The position numbers were made by a program, and so were the translations under genes. A stretch of 58,318 nucleotides of DNA from Campylobacterales bacterium (GTDB lineage Bacteria > Campylobacterota > Campylobacteria > Campylobacterales > Sulfurimonadaceae): contig JAFGVE010000008.1 in the NCBI GenBank assembly GCA_016938175.1, positions 1 through 58,318 of the forward strand, given 5' to 3'. This document shows positions 47,589 to 56,560 of the stretch, piece by piece (the stretch's first letter is position 1; each line of letters begins with the position of its first letter). Under the pieces are notes generated by a model, which saw only the letters and a list, made by a program, of their open reading frames with translations, was not told the origin of the DNA and did not search any database.

Positions 47589-48269
47589 ATGCCAACAGTT
47601 ATAGAAGCCTTAAATAATCGCTCGTCAAAAAGAGCTTACACAGGTGAACAGATCCCAAAAGAGACTTTAACAAAAATCCTTGAAGCCGCTGGAACAACTC
47701 CTAGTGGGGCAAATATGCAACCGTGGGTTACTTATGCAATCTCTAACAAAGAAGTATTAGAAAATATCGGTAATGCAATTATTGATACAATGAACAGCGG
47801 TGTCGAAAATGACCAGTTTATTCAATACTATCCACTAACATGGGTAAGCCCGTACAAAAAACGTCGTATTACTACTGGTGCAGGGCTTTACAAACTAATG
47901 GGTGTAGATAGAAAAGATAATGACACAAGACTTAAAATGTGGCATGACAACTTCAGATGGTTTGGTGCCAGCAATGTGATTTTTGTATTTACAGACAAGA
48001 ATAATATTGAAGGAGCTAAAGGTGCACTTATTGATTGTGGTGCATATATGCAAAGTATTATTTTAGCTGCTCAAGAGTTTGGAATAGATAGCTGTCCACA
48101 GGGCTCCACTACCGAGTTTGGAAAAGTTGTTGCAAAAGTTCTTGATGTACCTGACAATTTAGCACTACTTTACAGTGTTGTTTTAGGTTACGAAGATAAA
48201 GAAGCAATTATAAACAGTTATCAGCCAGACAAAGTCTCACTTGAAGAGTCAGTTACTTTTGTAGACTAA
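47589..48269 (+). CDS. Nitroreductase-family flavoprotein
   Basis: FMN-dependent NAD(P)H oxidoreductase of the nitroreductase/BluB superfamily, 226 residues. The opening NNRSSKRAYTGEQIPKE and the flavin-binding GTTPSGANMQPW are typical, as is DCGAYMQSIILAAQEFGIDSC in the second half. Start 47589 is chosen because CAGGAC precedes it; an upstream in-frame ATG (47553) lies before the -10 box. Substrate unknown; quinone or nitroaromatic reduction is usual for the family. Confidence 0.87.
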   Translation: MPTVIEALNNRSSKRAYTGEQIPKETLTKILEAAGTTPSGANMQPWVTYAISNKEVLENIGNAIIDTMNSGVENDQFIQYYPLTWVSPYKKRRITTGAGLYKLMGVDRKDNDTRLKMWHDNFRWFGASNVIFVFTDKNNIEGAKGALIDCGAYMQSIILAAQEFGIDSCPQGSTTEFGKVVAKVLDVPDNLALLYSVVLGYEDKEAIINSYQPDKVSLEESVTFVD

Positions 48270-48276
48270 CACTCCA

Positions 48277-48303
48277 CTGGCGTTATTTAAAATGTAACGT
48301 CAG
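48277..48303. terminator. Hairpin between convergent genes
   Basis: CTGGCGTTA / TAACGTCAG, nine pairs including one G-T, around a 9-base loop. It lies between the nitroreductase stop and the converging desulfhydrase stop, which is in the loop. No T tract follows on either side. Confidence 0.4.
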
Positions 48304-49165
48304 AAAACTTCCTTTTATAACGTTCTTTCATACTACTATTTCCACTCACTCCACCACTATGAATGTAAAGTATTTTTTCTTCTGGTTGCGCTAAAAGTGT
48401 TAGCCACATTGCCGGTGCGTACAGTAAATCAAACTCTATACCAGATTCTAATAACTTTTTATAAATAGTATAAAACTCTCTATATGGCTTTGCAAAATGA
48501 TACTTTTGCGGATTTTCTAAAATAATTAAATTACTAGGAATGTCTGCTAAGGCACTCATCTGTTCTTTTAAATAACTAACACTCCCTACACAGGGTGTAG
48601 TATACACTTTTAACTCAGGAAGTGCCTGTGCCAAAAAAAGTGCTGTTGTGCCTGTTCCAGAGGGTGTTGCAACTGCTGTAAAATCATATGCACTCTCTTC
48701 TTGAATCTGTAAACGTATCTCTTGTGCCAAATTCTCTAAACCCTCCTGTGCCAATCTATCAGCACCACCCTGATGTACAACACAGACTCCTTTCTCATTA
48801 AAAATTTCCAAAGAAGCAATATAATCTTTATAGAGCTCATCATCAAGCTCTTTATGTTCCATTCCAAGTAAACACGCATCAGCATAATTTCCTAAAGAAG
48901 TCTCTTTTTGACTCTGAGATAGTGGCTTTGTATAGTAAATAAAGTGCCATCCTTTCTGCTTTGCTAGAGCTGCTATGGCTAGCATTGCATTTGACTGAGA
49001 ACCACCATATGAAATAATTGTGTGAAAAGTGTGTTTGGGTATTTGTATAAGAGAGTGGAGCTTACGAAATTTATTTCCCGATAAATACGGATCAAAAAGA
49101 TCGTCACGTTTTACAAAAAACTCCCGTCCTTCTAATGTTATCTTAGAGATAGAGGAGTTTTGCAT
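48287..49165 (-). CDS. PLP-dependent D-cysteine desulfhydrase / ACC deaminase-like protein
   Basis: Fold-type II PLP enzyme of 292 residues, a little shorter than DcyD. The Schiff-base Lys is in LSGNKFRKL, the Ser/Asn of the active site in SYGGSQSNAMLA, and the phosphate-binding loop is SGTGTTALF. Family members remove sulfide from D-cysteine or deaminate aminocyclopropane carboxylate; in a sulfur-metabolising organism the first is more likely, but the substrate is inferred. It lies 15 bases after the PpiC-type gene. Confidence 0.82.
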   Translation of the reverse strand: MQNSSISKITLEGREFFVKRDDLFDPYLSGNKFRKLHSLIQIPKHTFHTIISYGGSQSNAMLAIAALAKQKGWHFIYYTKPLSQSQKETSLGNYADACLLGMEHKELDDELYKDYIASLEIFNEKGVCVVHQGGADRLAQEGLENLAQEIRLQIQEESAYDFTAVATPSGTGTTALFLAQALPELKVYTTPCVGSVSYLKEQMSALADIPSNLIILENPQKYHFAKPYREFYTIYKKLLESGIEFDLLYAPAMWLTLLAQPEEKILYIHSGGVSGNSSMKERYKRKFSDVTF

Positions 49166-49180
49166 TAAAAAAGGAACTAT

Positions 49181-50011
49181 TTACTTGATAGTTGCTTGTT
49201 TCTGAAGTTCATCCATTTTATTTTTCATAACAGTTTTAAACTTTTCCATTTTAAGACGTTGCTCTATGAAAGATTTAACCTCATCAAATTTTCTTAAAAC
49301 CGCATCTTTTTTATCTTCTAAATAGATTACGTGATAGCCAAACTGTGTCTGAACAGGAGCCATTGTTACACTTCCTTTTTTCATACTAAAGGCTTTGTCA
49401 TTAAATGCAGGTACCATTTGGCCCTGAGCAAAATAACCTAAGTCACCACCTTTTGGTCCACTTGGCCCTTTAGATTTTTCTTTGGCAAGTTCAATAAATT
49501 TAGATTGAAGCTTTTCACCGCTTAAAGGTTTTAACTCTGCAATAATAGCTTTTGCTTCATCTTCAGTTTCAACTAAAATATGACGTGCATGTACCATCTC
49601 TTTTTCATTGAACTCTTCTTTGTTTTTATCATAATACTCTTTAAGTTCTTTTTCGGAAATTTTTAAACTATCAAGAAGTTTTTTCTGCCAAACTTGAATA
49701 GCAAGCTCTTTTTTCATACGCTCTTCAAGTTTTTTATACTCTTCTTTATACTCTGTCGAATTTAAAACACCACTCTTCTTTGCATCACCATAGATTAACT
49801 CTTTACCAATAAGCTGTTGTAGTACTTGCTGTCTAAATTCAGCTTGTTTGTTTGCAGGAACTTGGTTAAATCTACCCTGTGTAGCATTCATTAATTCAGT
49901 ATCGACCTCTTGTTGGGTAATAGCTTGTCCGTTTACTGTCACGAGGGTTTGTGCGGATGCCAACGTAGCTGTAAAAAGAAGTGCAGAAAGAAGTTGTGTA
50001 GTTAATTTCAT
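49181..50011 (-). CDS. Periplasmic peptidyl-prolyl isomerase, PEB4/SurA-like
   Basis: Exported chaperone/isomerase of 276 residues for outer-membrane proteins. A signal peptide (about 1-20, cleavage after LASA) precedes a SurA-type N-terminal helical domain (about 25-130) with QQLIGKELIYGDAKKSG, and a parvulin domain (about 135-240) with MVHARHILVETEDEAKAI, GGDLGYFAQGQMVPAF and VQTQFGYHVIYLE. It matches C. jejuni PEB4 (CBF2) in layout. CAAGGAA lies before ATG. Confidence 0.92.
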   Translation of the reverse strand: MKLTTQLLSALLFTATLASAQTLVTVNGQAITQQEVDTELMNATQGRFNQVPANKQAEFRQQVLQQLIGKELIYGDAKKSGVLNSTEYKEEYKKLEERMKKELAIQVWQKKLLDSLKISEKELKEYYDKNKEEFNEKEMVHARHILVETEDEAKAIIAELKPLSGEKLQSKFIELAKEKSKGPSGPKGGDLGYFAQGQMVPAFNDKAFSMKKGSVTMAPVQTQFGYHVIYLEDKKDAVLRKFDEVKSFIEQRLKMEKFKTVMKNKMDELQKQATIK

Positions 50012-50084
50012 TTTAAAATTCCTTGGTTTTTATAACTAAGAAGAAGTTTAATGTGAATTAACTAATAGTTATTAAACGAAATAT

Positions 50085-52010
50085 TTATGCTTTAACTTTA
50101 AGATACTTCTCAAGTGTTTCTAAAAGCTTGATATTTGTAAGCGGTTTTGCAATATAGTCATCAAGCCCTTCACGAAGAAGCATCTCTCTATCTCCTTCCA
50201 TTGCCATTGCAGTCAAAGCGATTATAGGAGTTTTGAAGTTTGACGGAAGAGTATTTTTAATCTCTTTAGTTGCAACAATTCCATTTTTTTGCGGTAAGTC
50301 TATATCCATAAATATTATGTCATAACGGTTTTTTGCGCACATATCAACTGCTTCTACACCATTAGAGGCTGTAGATACATTTATTTCATGCTCCTGGAGC
50401 ATTATCTGGATTAGTCTCAAATTTATGGCATTATCCTCAACAACTAAAACACTTGCTTGCTCTTTTATAAGAGGTTTTTCATCTCTTGCAGCAACTTCTT
50501 GAGGCAAGTAAAAGTTATATAGATGTTCTGCCATTGAACTTGCCAAAAGAGGTTTTTGAACAGAAGTGTCTACTATATGTGTTAAACGCGTTTGGAGTTT
50601 TTCCTCTTCATCAAGCATTAAAACTATTGGTGCTTTTTTCGAGTATGTTCCCAACTCTAGCATCCATGAAGAGTCATCCTGTTTTGCTACTATATATAAA
50701 GCATCTATGTCATCATAAACATGTTCATCAAGTTGATTTGATTTAAGTACATCACATGCAAAAGCACGTAGATATGTTGTTAAGAAATTTGCCTCATCTA
50801 TCTTAGCTGGGTCCAATAGTAAAATTTTCACTTTTTTCTTCGGCATCATCTTGTAGTTTTGTCCCTGTGATGCTTTAAAATTGAGAACAAAGTTTACATA
50901 ACTCCCCTCGCCTTTTTGAGTATGAATTCTAAGTTCTGAACCAAGTAAATTCACTAGACCATGTGAAAGCGTTAAACCAACTCCAAGTCTCTCATCGGCT
51001 TGCGAGCCTGCTGTAAATGGTTCATTAATTAATGCTATTTGCTCTTCAGAGATACCCTCACCTGTATCTTTTACACCAAAACCTATACTACAATCACCAT
51101 TTTGCTGGCGTTTTAAAAGTTTTACTTCTACAATAACTTTGCCACCTCTAGGTGTAAATTTCACTGCATTTTGTGTTAAGGCATACATTACTTGTGTAAT
51201 TTTTTTTGCATCACCTACAATTTCACTTGGTAATTTAGGGTCAATAAAACTTAAAACCTTGACACCCTTGTTTTTTCCTTGAAGTGTAAATTCACGTGCA
51301 AGTCTCTCCATTTGAGGAAGAAGGTTAAACTTTTCACTCTCAACTCTGAGTCGTCCACCTTGTAATTGTGACAGTTCTAAAAGTCGCTCGATATTTACCA
51401 TAAGATTTTTTGAAGAGTTACTTATCATTGAGAGGTACTCTCTTTGTTGTGCAGAAAGCTCACTTTTTGCTAAGAGCTCAACAAAGCCGAGTATTCCATT
51501 CATAGGAGTTCTAAACTCATGTCCTATGTTTGCTAAAAATTTTGTTTTTAACTGTTCAACTTCTTTAATTTGTGATTTAGCTTTTTCTAAAGCTGTTACA
51601 TCCTGAAATTCTAAGACATAATAGTCTGAATTTTTTGAAAAGGTATGACAAAAAGCATCAGCAACAATCAACTCTTCATTACGTTTCTGCATACTTAAAC
51701 GATAGCCGTTTGGCTTATATTTTTTTATATAGTCCATCCAGCTTTTATCAGACTCTGTAAAAATCTCTTCACTTTCGCTAAAGAAAAGTTCACGTATGCT
51801 CTCATATTTTTTATTATAAGACTCTATATTTGCAAAACCCATAGTTTCTAAAAAAGTTTTATTTGCTCCGACAAAACCTATCCCTTTAACGAAGTAAAGC
51901 ATCATTGATGCACTATTTTGTACAATCTCTTCATAAAAAGAATCATCAAAGTATTCAAATTCCACAGCAGACTCTTTTTTAGCATTAAAAAATTTTGAAA
52001 ACAGACTCAT
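50085..52010 (-). CDS. Soluble hybrid histidine kinase with PAS, pseudo-receiver and receiver
   Basis: A 641-residue hybrid sensor kinase without membrane segments. A PAS-like domain (about 20-135) senses an internal signal. HisKA follows with IGHEFRTPMNGI, then HATPase_c with TQNAVKFTPRGG, VKDTGEGIS and GVGLTLSHGL. Next is a degenerate receiver-like domain (about 400-500; KILLLDPAKIDE, no phospho-Asp seen at the expected place), then a good receiver (about 515-638) with SVLVVEDNA, phospho-Asp in FMDIDLP, ALTA and IAKPL. ATG 52010 has AGGTGAG seven bases upstream. No partner regulator is adjacent. Confidence 0.88.
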   Translation of the reverse strand: MSLFSKFFNAKKESAVEFEYFDDSFYEEIVQNSASMMLYFVKGIGFVGANKTFLETMGFANIESYNKKYESIRELFFSESEEIFTESDKSWMDYIKKYKPNGYRLSMQKRNEELIVADAFCHTFSKNSDYYVLEFQDVTALEKAKSQIKEVEQLKTKFLANIGHEFRTPMNGILGFVELLAKSELSAQQREYLSMISNSSKNLMVNIERLLELSQLQGGRLRVESEKFNLLPQMERLAREFTLQGKNKGVKVLSFIDPKLPSEIVGDAKKITQVMYALTQNAVKFTPRGGKVIVEVKLLKRQQNGDCSIGFGVKDTGEGISEEQIALINEPFTAGSQADERLGVGLTLSHGLVNLLGSELRIHTQKGEGSYVNFVLNFKASQGQNYKMMPKKKVKILLLDPAKIDEANFLTTYLRAFACDVLKSNQLDEHVYDDIDALYIVAKQDDSSWMLELGTYSKKAPIVLMLDEEEKLQTRLTHIVDTSVQKPLLASSMAEHLYNFYLPQEVAARDEKPLIKEQASVLVVEDNAINLRLIQIMLQEHEINVSTASNGVEAVDMCAKNRYDIIFMDIDLPQKNGIVATKEIKNTLPSNFKTPIIALTAMAMEGDREMLLREGLDDYIAKPLTNIKLLETLEKYLKVKA

Positions 52011-52061
52011 AATCTCACCTTGTTTTGAGTTGAAAGCTTTGATTATATCACAAAAAATTGC

Positions 52062-52067
52062 TAAAAT
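52062..52067 (+). promoter_or_regulatory. -10 box placing transcription start at the nth ATG
   Basis: TAAAAT followed by seven bases (GCCCAGC) and ATG at 52075; no ribosome-binding site fits between. Probable leaderless mRNA. Confidence 0.4.
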
Positions 52068-52074
52068 GCCCAGC

Positions 52075-52716
52075 ATGAAAAAAGCGACAAAAAAAGAGAT
52101 TACAGAAATTCATCAGCGTTTTATAGAGAGATACAGTGATGCTGTTACAGAACTAGAGTACAAAAATGCATATGAGCTAGTTGTAGCTGTTGCCCTCTCT
52201 GCACAATGTACAGATAAACGTGTAAATATTATAACACCCGCCCTTTTTAAAAAGTATCCAAGTACCAAAGAGTTGGCAGAAGCGGATATCAATGATGTAA
52301 AAAAACTCATTAACAGCTGTTCATTTTTTAATAACAAAGCAACTAACATTATAAAAATGGCACAGAGAGTCGAAGAAGTTTATGGTGGTGAAGTACCAAT
52401 GAACGAAAAAGAGTTGCAGACCCTTGCTGGTGTTGGACAAAAAACTGCAAATGTAGTTATGATAGAGTATACTGGTGCAAACCTTATGGCTGTAGACACC
52501 CATGTTTTTCGTGTCTCGCACCGTTTAGGTCTCAGTGATGACAACACCGCTTTAAAAACTGAAGCCACACTGGTCAAAAAATTTAAAAACAATCTGCACG
52601 CACTTCATCAAGGGATGGTACTTTTTGGTAGATACATCTGTACTGCAAAAAATCCAAAGTGTGATGAGTGTTTTTTAACAGAATTTTGTAAATCAAAAGA
52701 GAGCTTTAAAGTCTAG
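52075..52716 (+). CDS. nth: Endonuclease III
   Basis: DNA glycosylase/AP lyase removing oxidised pyrimidines. The 213 residues contain the helix-hairpin-helix LAGVGQKTANVV with the catalytic Lys, VDTHVFRVSHRL with the catalytic Asp, and the C-terminal [4Fe-4S] loop C-x6-C-x2-C-x5-C (CTAKNPKCDECFLTEFC). An in-frame ATG lies nine bases earlier (52066) but overlaps the TAAAAT box. Divergent from the hybrid kinase. Confidence 0.95.
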   Translation: MKKATKKEITEIHQRFIERYSDAVTELEYKNAYELVVAVALSAQCTDKRVNIITPALFKKYPSTKELAEADINDVKKLINSCSFFNNKATNIIKMAQRVEEVYGGEVPMNEKELQTLAGVGQKTANVVMIEYTGANLMAVDTHVFRVSHRLGLSDDNTALKTEATLVKKFKNNLHALHQGMVLFGRYICTAKNPKCDECFLTEFCKSKESFKV

Positions 52717-52725
52717 GTATAAAAA

Positions 52726-52959
52726 ATGCTTCAATCAAATATGAAAACAGTTCTATTTTTAACACTTATCACACTTCTTTTTGCTGGATGTGTTAACAAA
52801 CATGGTGTCTCAGCAAAATACTACAGTGATTGTGAAGAGTATTATGATTACCAGGGATATTACCACAAGGAGTGTGGGGAAGATGATATTTTCACCTATG
52901 AGGAAGTAAAAGAAGCTCTCAAAAAGAAAAAGCCCACACCTCAGGGAAATGTTTATTAA
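52726..52959 (+). CDS. Small lipoprotein, function unknown
   Basis: A 77-residue protein with a lipoprotein signal: hydrophobic LFLTLITLLFAGC with the lipidated Cys at residue 22. The mature part is short, rich in Tyr, Asp and Glu (CEEYYDYQGYYHKECGED) with two further Cys, then a Lys-rich tail. An AGG lies seven bases before the first ATG; a second ATG five codons later (52741) is also possible. Ten bases after nth, so probably co-transcribed. Confidence 0.75.
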   Translation: MLQSNMKTVLFLTLITLLFAGCVNKHGVSAKYYSDCEEYYDYQGYYHKECGEDDIFTYEEVKEALKKKKPTPQGNVY

Positions 52960-52964
52960 AACAG

Positions 52965-53672
52965 CTATTTTATTGCTATAAACGTGGCAAAGTTTGCCCA
53001 GCGAAACACAACTTCACAGTGAGTAAAACCAGCACTTTTAGCCATTTTAATATTCTCCTCTTCACTGTAAGGCACTAAAACATTCTCAAGTGCTTCTCGC
53101 TTTTGCATTATTTCATACTCTGAATAGCCTTGAGTTTTTTTGAATTCATAATAACACTCAATAAGCTCTTTATTAAGTTTTGAGTGATGGGAAATAACTT
53201 TTTCACTAAAGATAAATACACCCTCTTTATTGAGAGAAGCAGCAATTTTTTTCACTAACTCTTCTCGTACTAAGGGACGAATAAATTGGAGTGTATAGTT
53301 GCTAATAAAAACATCTGCCAACGAGTAGTCATAAGAGAGAATATCAGCGTTTTCAACGATTATTTTTGCACCGTAAGCTTCACACTTTCTTTGTGCTTGC
53401 TTTAACATCGCTTCTGAATTATCCAGTCCGACAAGCTTTGCCTCAACTTGCATCTCTCTATGTATATTTAAAAGTAAAGAAGCAGTTGAACACCCCAAGT
53501 CATAAAGCGTACCACCATCTTTTAGATACTTTAAAACAAAAAACTGAGTAATTTTTTGCGACTCTTTATAAAAAGGAACACTGCGTTCAAGCATATCGTC
53601 AAAGACTGCTGCAACCTCTTCATCAAATTCAAACTGTTTTTTTATCGGTTTTGTAAAAACTTTATCATCCAT
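52965..53672 (-). CDS. cmoA: Carboxy-S-adenosyl-L-methionine synthase
   Basis: Makes carboxy-SAM from SAM and prephenate for cmo5U wobble modification of tRNA with CmoB. About 235 residues with [16 protein letters not shown] near the N-terminus, typical of CmoA, the SAM motif [14 protein letters not shown], and NYTLQFI. I prefer the second of two adjacent ATGs because AGGA is six bases before it (first ATG at 53675). cmoB is not nearby. Confidence 0.9.
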   Translation of the reverse strand: MDDKVFTKPIKKQFEFDEEVAAVFDDMLERSVPFYKESQKITQFFVLKYLKDGGTLYDLGCSTASLLLNIHREMQVEAKLVGLDNSEAMLKQAQRKCEAYGAKIIVENADILSYDYSLADVFISNYTLQFIRPLVREELVKKIAASLNKEGVFIFSEKVISHHSKLNKELIECYYEFKKTQGYSEYEIMQKREALENVLVPYSEEENIKMAKSAGFTHCEVVFRWANFATFIAIK

Positions 53673-53711
53673 CATCTATCCTGTTGGCGTATTCTAACAA
53701 AATTGTTATGA

Positions 53712-53717
53712 TATAAT
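53712..53717 (+). promoter_or_regulatory. -10 box for the gene at 53753
   Basis: TATAAT on the plus strand; predicted leader about 29 bases that includes GGAG. Confidence 0.4.
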
Positions 53718-53752
53718 CTAAAACTTTCACTTATTCTGGAGCTAAAATACCT

Positions 53753-54097
53753 ATGGAATTCTCAATAACTACATGGATGCTTCTTTTCTTTTTTCTCTTC
53801 TTAATCATTAGTATCTGGAAAATTGCGGCATTTTTACCAAATAAAGCACTTGAAGATGACGATACAACCCAAGACGCAACAAACTTTTTAGAGAGTTTAA
53901 TGTTAAAAGTAATAGTAGAGTTAAAAGGTGAAATTGATGAGAATGAACTCTATGTTGCGATGAGTACGAATCCAGATTTTGATTCGGAGTTATTTTGGCG
54001 TTTTAATCTTAATAAACTCAAACAACTCCTCAATACTTATTATGTTAAAAATAACCTCTCCAGTATCAAAGAGATATATGAAAAACAAAAAAACTAG
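53753..54097 (+). CDS. Small membrane-anchored protein, function unknown
   Basis: A 114-residue protein with one N-terminal membrane segment (about 7-28), a short acidic linker (EDDDTTQDA) and a cytoplasmic helical domain of about 75 residues (FLESLMLKVIVELKGE). It resembles no family I can name. It stands alone between cmoA (divergent) and fba (convergent). Its TAG stop is inside the terminator stem. Confidence 0.7.
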   Translation: MEFSITTWMLLFFFLFLIISIWKIAAFLPNKALEDDDTTQDATNFLESLMLKVIVELKGEIDENELYVAMSTNPDFDSELFWRFNLNKLKQLLNTYYVKNNLSSIKEIYEKQKN

Positions 54098-54118
54098 TGT
54101 ACATTACAACACTAGTTT
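54085..54118. terminator. Bidirectional terminator whose stem holds both stop codons
   Basis: Perfect 10-base inverted repeat AAACTAGTGT (54091-54100) / ACACTAGTTT (54109-54118) around an 8-base loop. On the minus strand the stem runs into a T-rich stretch, a good intrinsic terminator for fba. The TAG stops of the plus-strand gene (54095-54097) and of fba (54112-54114) are both in the stem. Confidence 0.75.
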
Positions 54119-55191
54119 CTGTTTAATGCATTCAAATCTTTAAATGCTTCAATAACACGTTCTACAAGTCCTTCTTGTCCAGAACGTAGCCATTTTCTTG
54201 GATCATAATACTTTTTATTTGGCTTATCTTCACCTTCAGGATTTCCTATTTGACCTTGAAGATAGTCATGATTTTTTGCCACATAAGTACGAACACCATT
54301 CCATGTTGCCCATTGTGTGTCTGTATCAATGTTCATTTTAATCACACCATAAGAGATAGCCTCGGCAATCTCACTAGGAAGTGAACCAGAACCACCGTGA
54401 AATACAAAATTTACAGGTTTTTCAGATGTAGTATGTTTTTCATAAATGTATTTTTGTGAGTTATCTAAAATTTTTGGTGTAAGCACAACGTTACCCGGTT
54501 TATAAACACCGTGCACATTTCCAAAAGAAGCTGCAATTGTAAAGTGAGGCGAGACTTCACTAAGTACTTCATATGCAATACAAACATCTTCAGGTTGTGT
54601 ATAAAGTAGTGAGTTATCCATGTCAGTATTATCTACACCATCTTCTTCACCACCTGTACACCCAAGTTCTATCTCTATACTCATACCAATTTTTGCCATA
54701 CGTTGAAGATATTTTTTACATGTACTGATATTTTCATCAAGTGTCTCTTCAGAAAGATCAAGCATATGTGACGAAAAAAGCGGCTTTCCAGTATGTGCAA
54801 AATGTTTCTCACCTGCATCTAAGAGTGCATCAATCCATGGAAGAAGTTTTTTTGCAGCATGGTCTGTATGTAAAATAACCGCTACTCCATATGCTTCTGC
54901 CATAGCATGCACATACTTTGCTCCGGCAATTGCGCCCTTTATTGCTGAATTTTCACCTTCGTTACTTAATCCTTTACCCGCAAAGAATGAAGCACCACCA
55001 TTACTAAACTGGATAATAACTGGAGAGTTAACTTTTGCAGCTGCTTCAAGTACACCATTAATTGAGTCGCTATTTACTACGTTTACCGCTGGAATAGCAA
55101 AACCTACCTCTTTCGCGTGATCATATACTTTTTGCACATCTTCGCCAAAAAGAACACCTGCTTTTACAATGTCCAAGATACCTTTACTCAT
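54112..55191 (-). CDS. fba: Class II fructose-bisphosphate aldolase
   Basis: Zinc-dependent aldolase of glycolysis and gluconeogenesis. The 359 residues show VILHTDHAAKKLLPW with the zinc ligand and catalytic Asp, IEIELGCTGGEEDGVDN, NVHGVYKPGNV, FHGGSGS and KMNIDTDTQWA. This is the longer class IIA type. GAGGAAG precedes ATG. It has its own -10 and a strong terminator, so it is monocistronic. Confidence 0.97.
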   Translation of the reverse strand: MSKGILDIVKAGVLFGEDVQKVYDHAKEVGFAIPAVNVVNSDSINGVLEAAAKVNSPVIIQFSNGGASFFAGKGLSNEGENSAIKGAIAGAKYVHAMAEAYGVAVILHTDHAAKKLLPWIDALLDAGEKHFAHTGKPLFSSHMLDLSEETLDENISTCKKYLQRMAKIGMSIEIELGCTGGEEDGVDNTDMDNSLLYTQPEDVCIAYEVLSEVSPHFTIAASFGNVHGVYKPGNVVLTPKILDNSQKYIYEKHTTSEKPVNFVFHGGSGSLPSEIAEAISYGVIKMNIDTDTQWATWNGVRTYVAKNHDYLQGQIGNPEGEDKPNKKYYDPRKWLRSGQEGLVERVIEAFKDLNALNRN

Positions 55192-55221
55192 GAGAACTTC
55201 CTCAAATATTTTAATCCTATA

Positions 55222-55227
55222 ATTATA
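55222..55227 (-). promoter_or_regulatory. -10 box for fba
   Basis: TATAAT on the minus strand about 30 bases before the fba ATG. It lies 30 bases from the divergent -10 at 55258. Confidence 0.45.
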
Positions 55228-55257
55228 ATGAACTCTATATTTAAAACAACTTTGATG

Positions 55258-55263
55258 TATAAT
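55258..55263 (+). promoter_or_regulatory. -10 box placing transcription start at the cyclase-like ATG
   Basis: TATAAT, exactly six bases (ACGCGG), then ATG at 55270. No ribosome-binding site. Probable leaderless mRNA. Confidence 0.5.
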
Positions 55264-55269
55264 ACGCGG

Positions 55270-55917
55270 ATGACTAAAGAAATATTTACCGATATTGTTC
55301 TCATTGACATCATCAATTTTTCAAAGCTTTCAGACCCACAACAGCTTGAGATAATTACCTTTTTAACAAAAAGCTATAAAAAAATGATTGAAAAGATGCT
55401 CATTAATTCAAATATGACACTCTCCAAACTTATTATGGGATTTATCTCTACAGGTGATGGTTTTTTTTGTATTCTAAATCCTAGACTCAAAGGTTATGGA
55501 GTAATACTCGGACTCAGTTTTAATCATTTCTCAGAACAAATCTCTAAAAAATTTCCATACTTTTCTGGAGTACGTATCTCTGTGCATACTGGAACTGTAA
55601 GTGAGTTCAAAGACATTCTTGGAAATACAAACTACATAGGAAATGGTCTGAATGACTGTTCACGCTTTTTAGAGTTTAAAAATCTTACAATTTCTACGGT
55701 TATGGTTTCAGACTCTGCCTTTAAAAGTCTAAAAGGTTTTTTACAGAGACATAAGGACTTCGATACACTTTTAGCACAACGTGAATTTAAACATTCAGAA
55801 ACATATATTTTTCATGATAAACATGGTGGTGAAAAGCGAGGCTGTTTAGTTTGGCTAAGAAAATCGGGTATAATTAACCCTCCTGATATATATTTTAACT
55901 CGCTGATGCCAAAATAA
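55270..55917 (+). CDS. Class III nucleotide cyclase-like protein
   Basis: A 215-residue protein made up largely of one class III adenylate/guanylate cyclase catalytic domain. Metal ligands are in place as Asp13 (VLIDIINFSKL) and Asp63 (STGDGFF). VRISVHTGTV is the central strand. The transition-state pair is Asn128 and Arg132 in GNGLNDCSRF, with the canonical spacing of four. There is no membrane segment or sensor domain. ATG 55270 follows a -10 by six bases, while longer in-frame starts would reach into fba. It heads a probable operon with the DUF3972-like and FapA genes. Substrate (ATP or GTP) and activity are not known. Confidence 0.75.
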   Translation: MTKEIFTDIVLIDIINFSKLSDPQQLEIITFLTKSYKKMIEKMLINSNMTLSKLIMGFISTGDGFFCILNPRLKGYGVILGLSFNHFSEQISKKFPYFSGVRISVHTGTVSEFKDILGNTNYIGNGLNDCSRFLEFKNLTISTVMVSDSAFKSLKGFLQRHKDFDTLLAQREFKHSETYIFHDKHGGEKRGCLVWLRKSGIINPPDIYFNSLMPK

Positions 55918-55927
55918 AAGGAAAATG

Positions 55928-56551
55928 ATGCGCCTTACGATTGATGAATATTCACAACGTTACAAAATGTCTAAAGAGATGATTAGCTCTAAGATTCGTG
56001 CAAAACAACTTAACTATATTATAGACAATGGGACAACATACATTATTACAGCGCAAAAAGAGACTCAAGAACCGAGTAAAGCAGTAAGTAAACCAAAGAC
56101 GACGGTTGCTATGATTCTTGGTCTGTATCAACGTGAAAATCAGCAGTTAAAAGAGAAAATCGTACAACTTGAAGCAAAAATTGACAGACTTATAAATGAT
56201 AAAGAACAGATGCTTCGCGATGAAATGCATAAAATTGAAAAGCTCTATAGCGATAAAGATATGCAACTCAAACAGATTCTTGAACTTGTAAATGCGAAGT
56301 TTATAGCAGATAAAAGAGAAACTATTCATGAAGTAGAGACAGTTGAAGAGAGTAAAAAAGTTTCTCAAGCACCCCAACTTGTAGAACTAAAAGCATATTT
56401 AAAAACCCTAGACCTCGAGCCATATCAACGCAAAATTATTAGAAAAAGATTTTTAGCTGTTTACAACGAAGATATACGAGTTATTAAACAAAATGGGCAA
56501 ATATTTTTAAACTTTGCAAAGTACGACTATAGTGACCTATTGGAGTACTAA
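55928..56551 (+). CDS. DUF3972-like coiled-coil protein
   Basis: A 207-residue cytoplasmic protein. Residues 1-45 look like a small helix-turn-helix (IDEYSQRYKMSKEMISSKIR then LNYIIDNGTTYI), a long coiled coil covers about 70-125 (QLKEKIVQLEAKIDRLIND), and a basic helical end follows with YQRKIIRKRFLAVYNED. As I recall, the DUF3972 family of Campylobacterota has this layout. The second of two adjacent ATGs is preferred (AGGA spacing; first at 55925). It lies 10 bases after the cyclase-like gene and 9 before the FapA gene. Confidence 0.65.
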   Translation: MRLTIDEYSQRYKMSKEMISSKIRAKQLNYIIDNGTTYIITAQKETQEPSKAVSKPKTTVAMILGLYQRENQQLKEKIVQLEAKIDRLINDKEQMLRDEMHKIEKLYSDKDMQLKQILELVNAKFIADKRETIHEVETVEESKKVSQAPQLVELKAYLKTLDLEPYQRKIIRKRFLAVYNEDIRVIKQNGQIFLNFAKYDYSDLLEY

Positions 56552-56560
56552 GGCAAAAAG

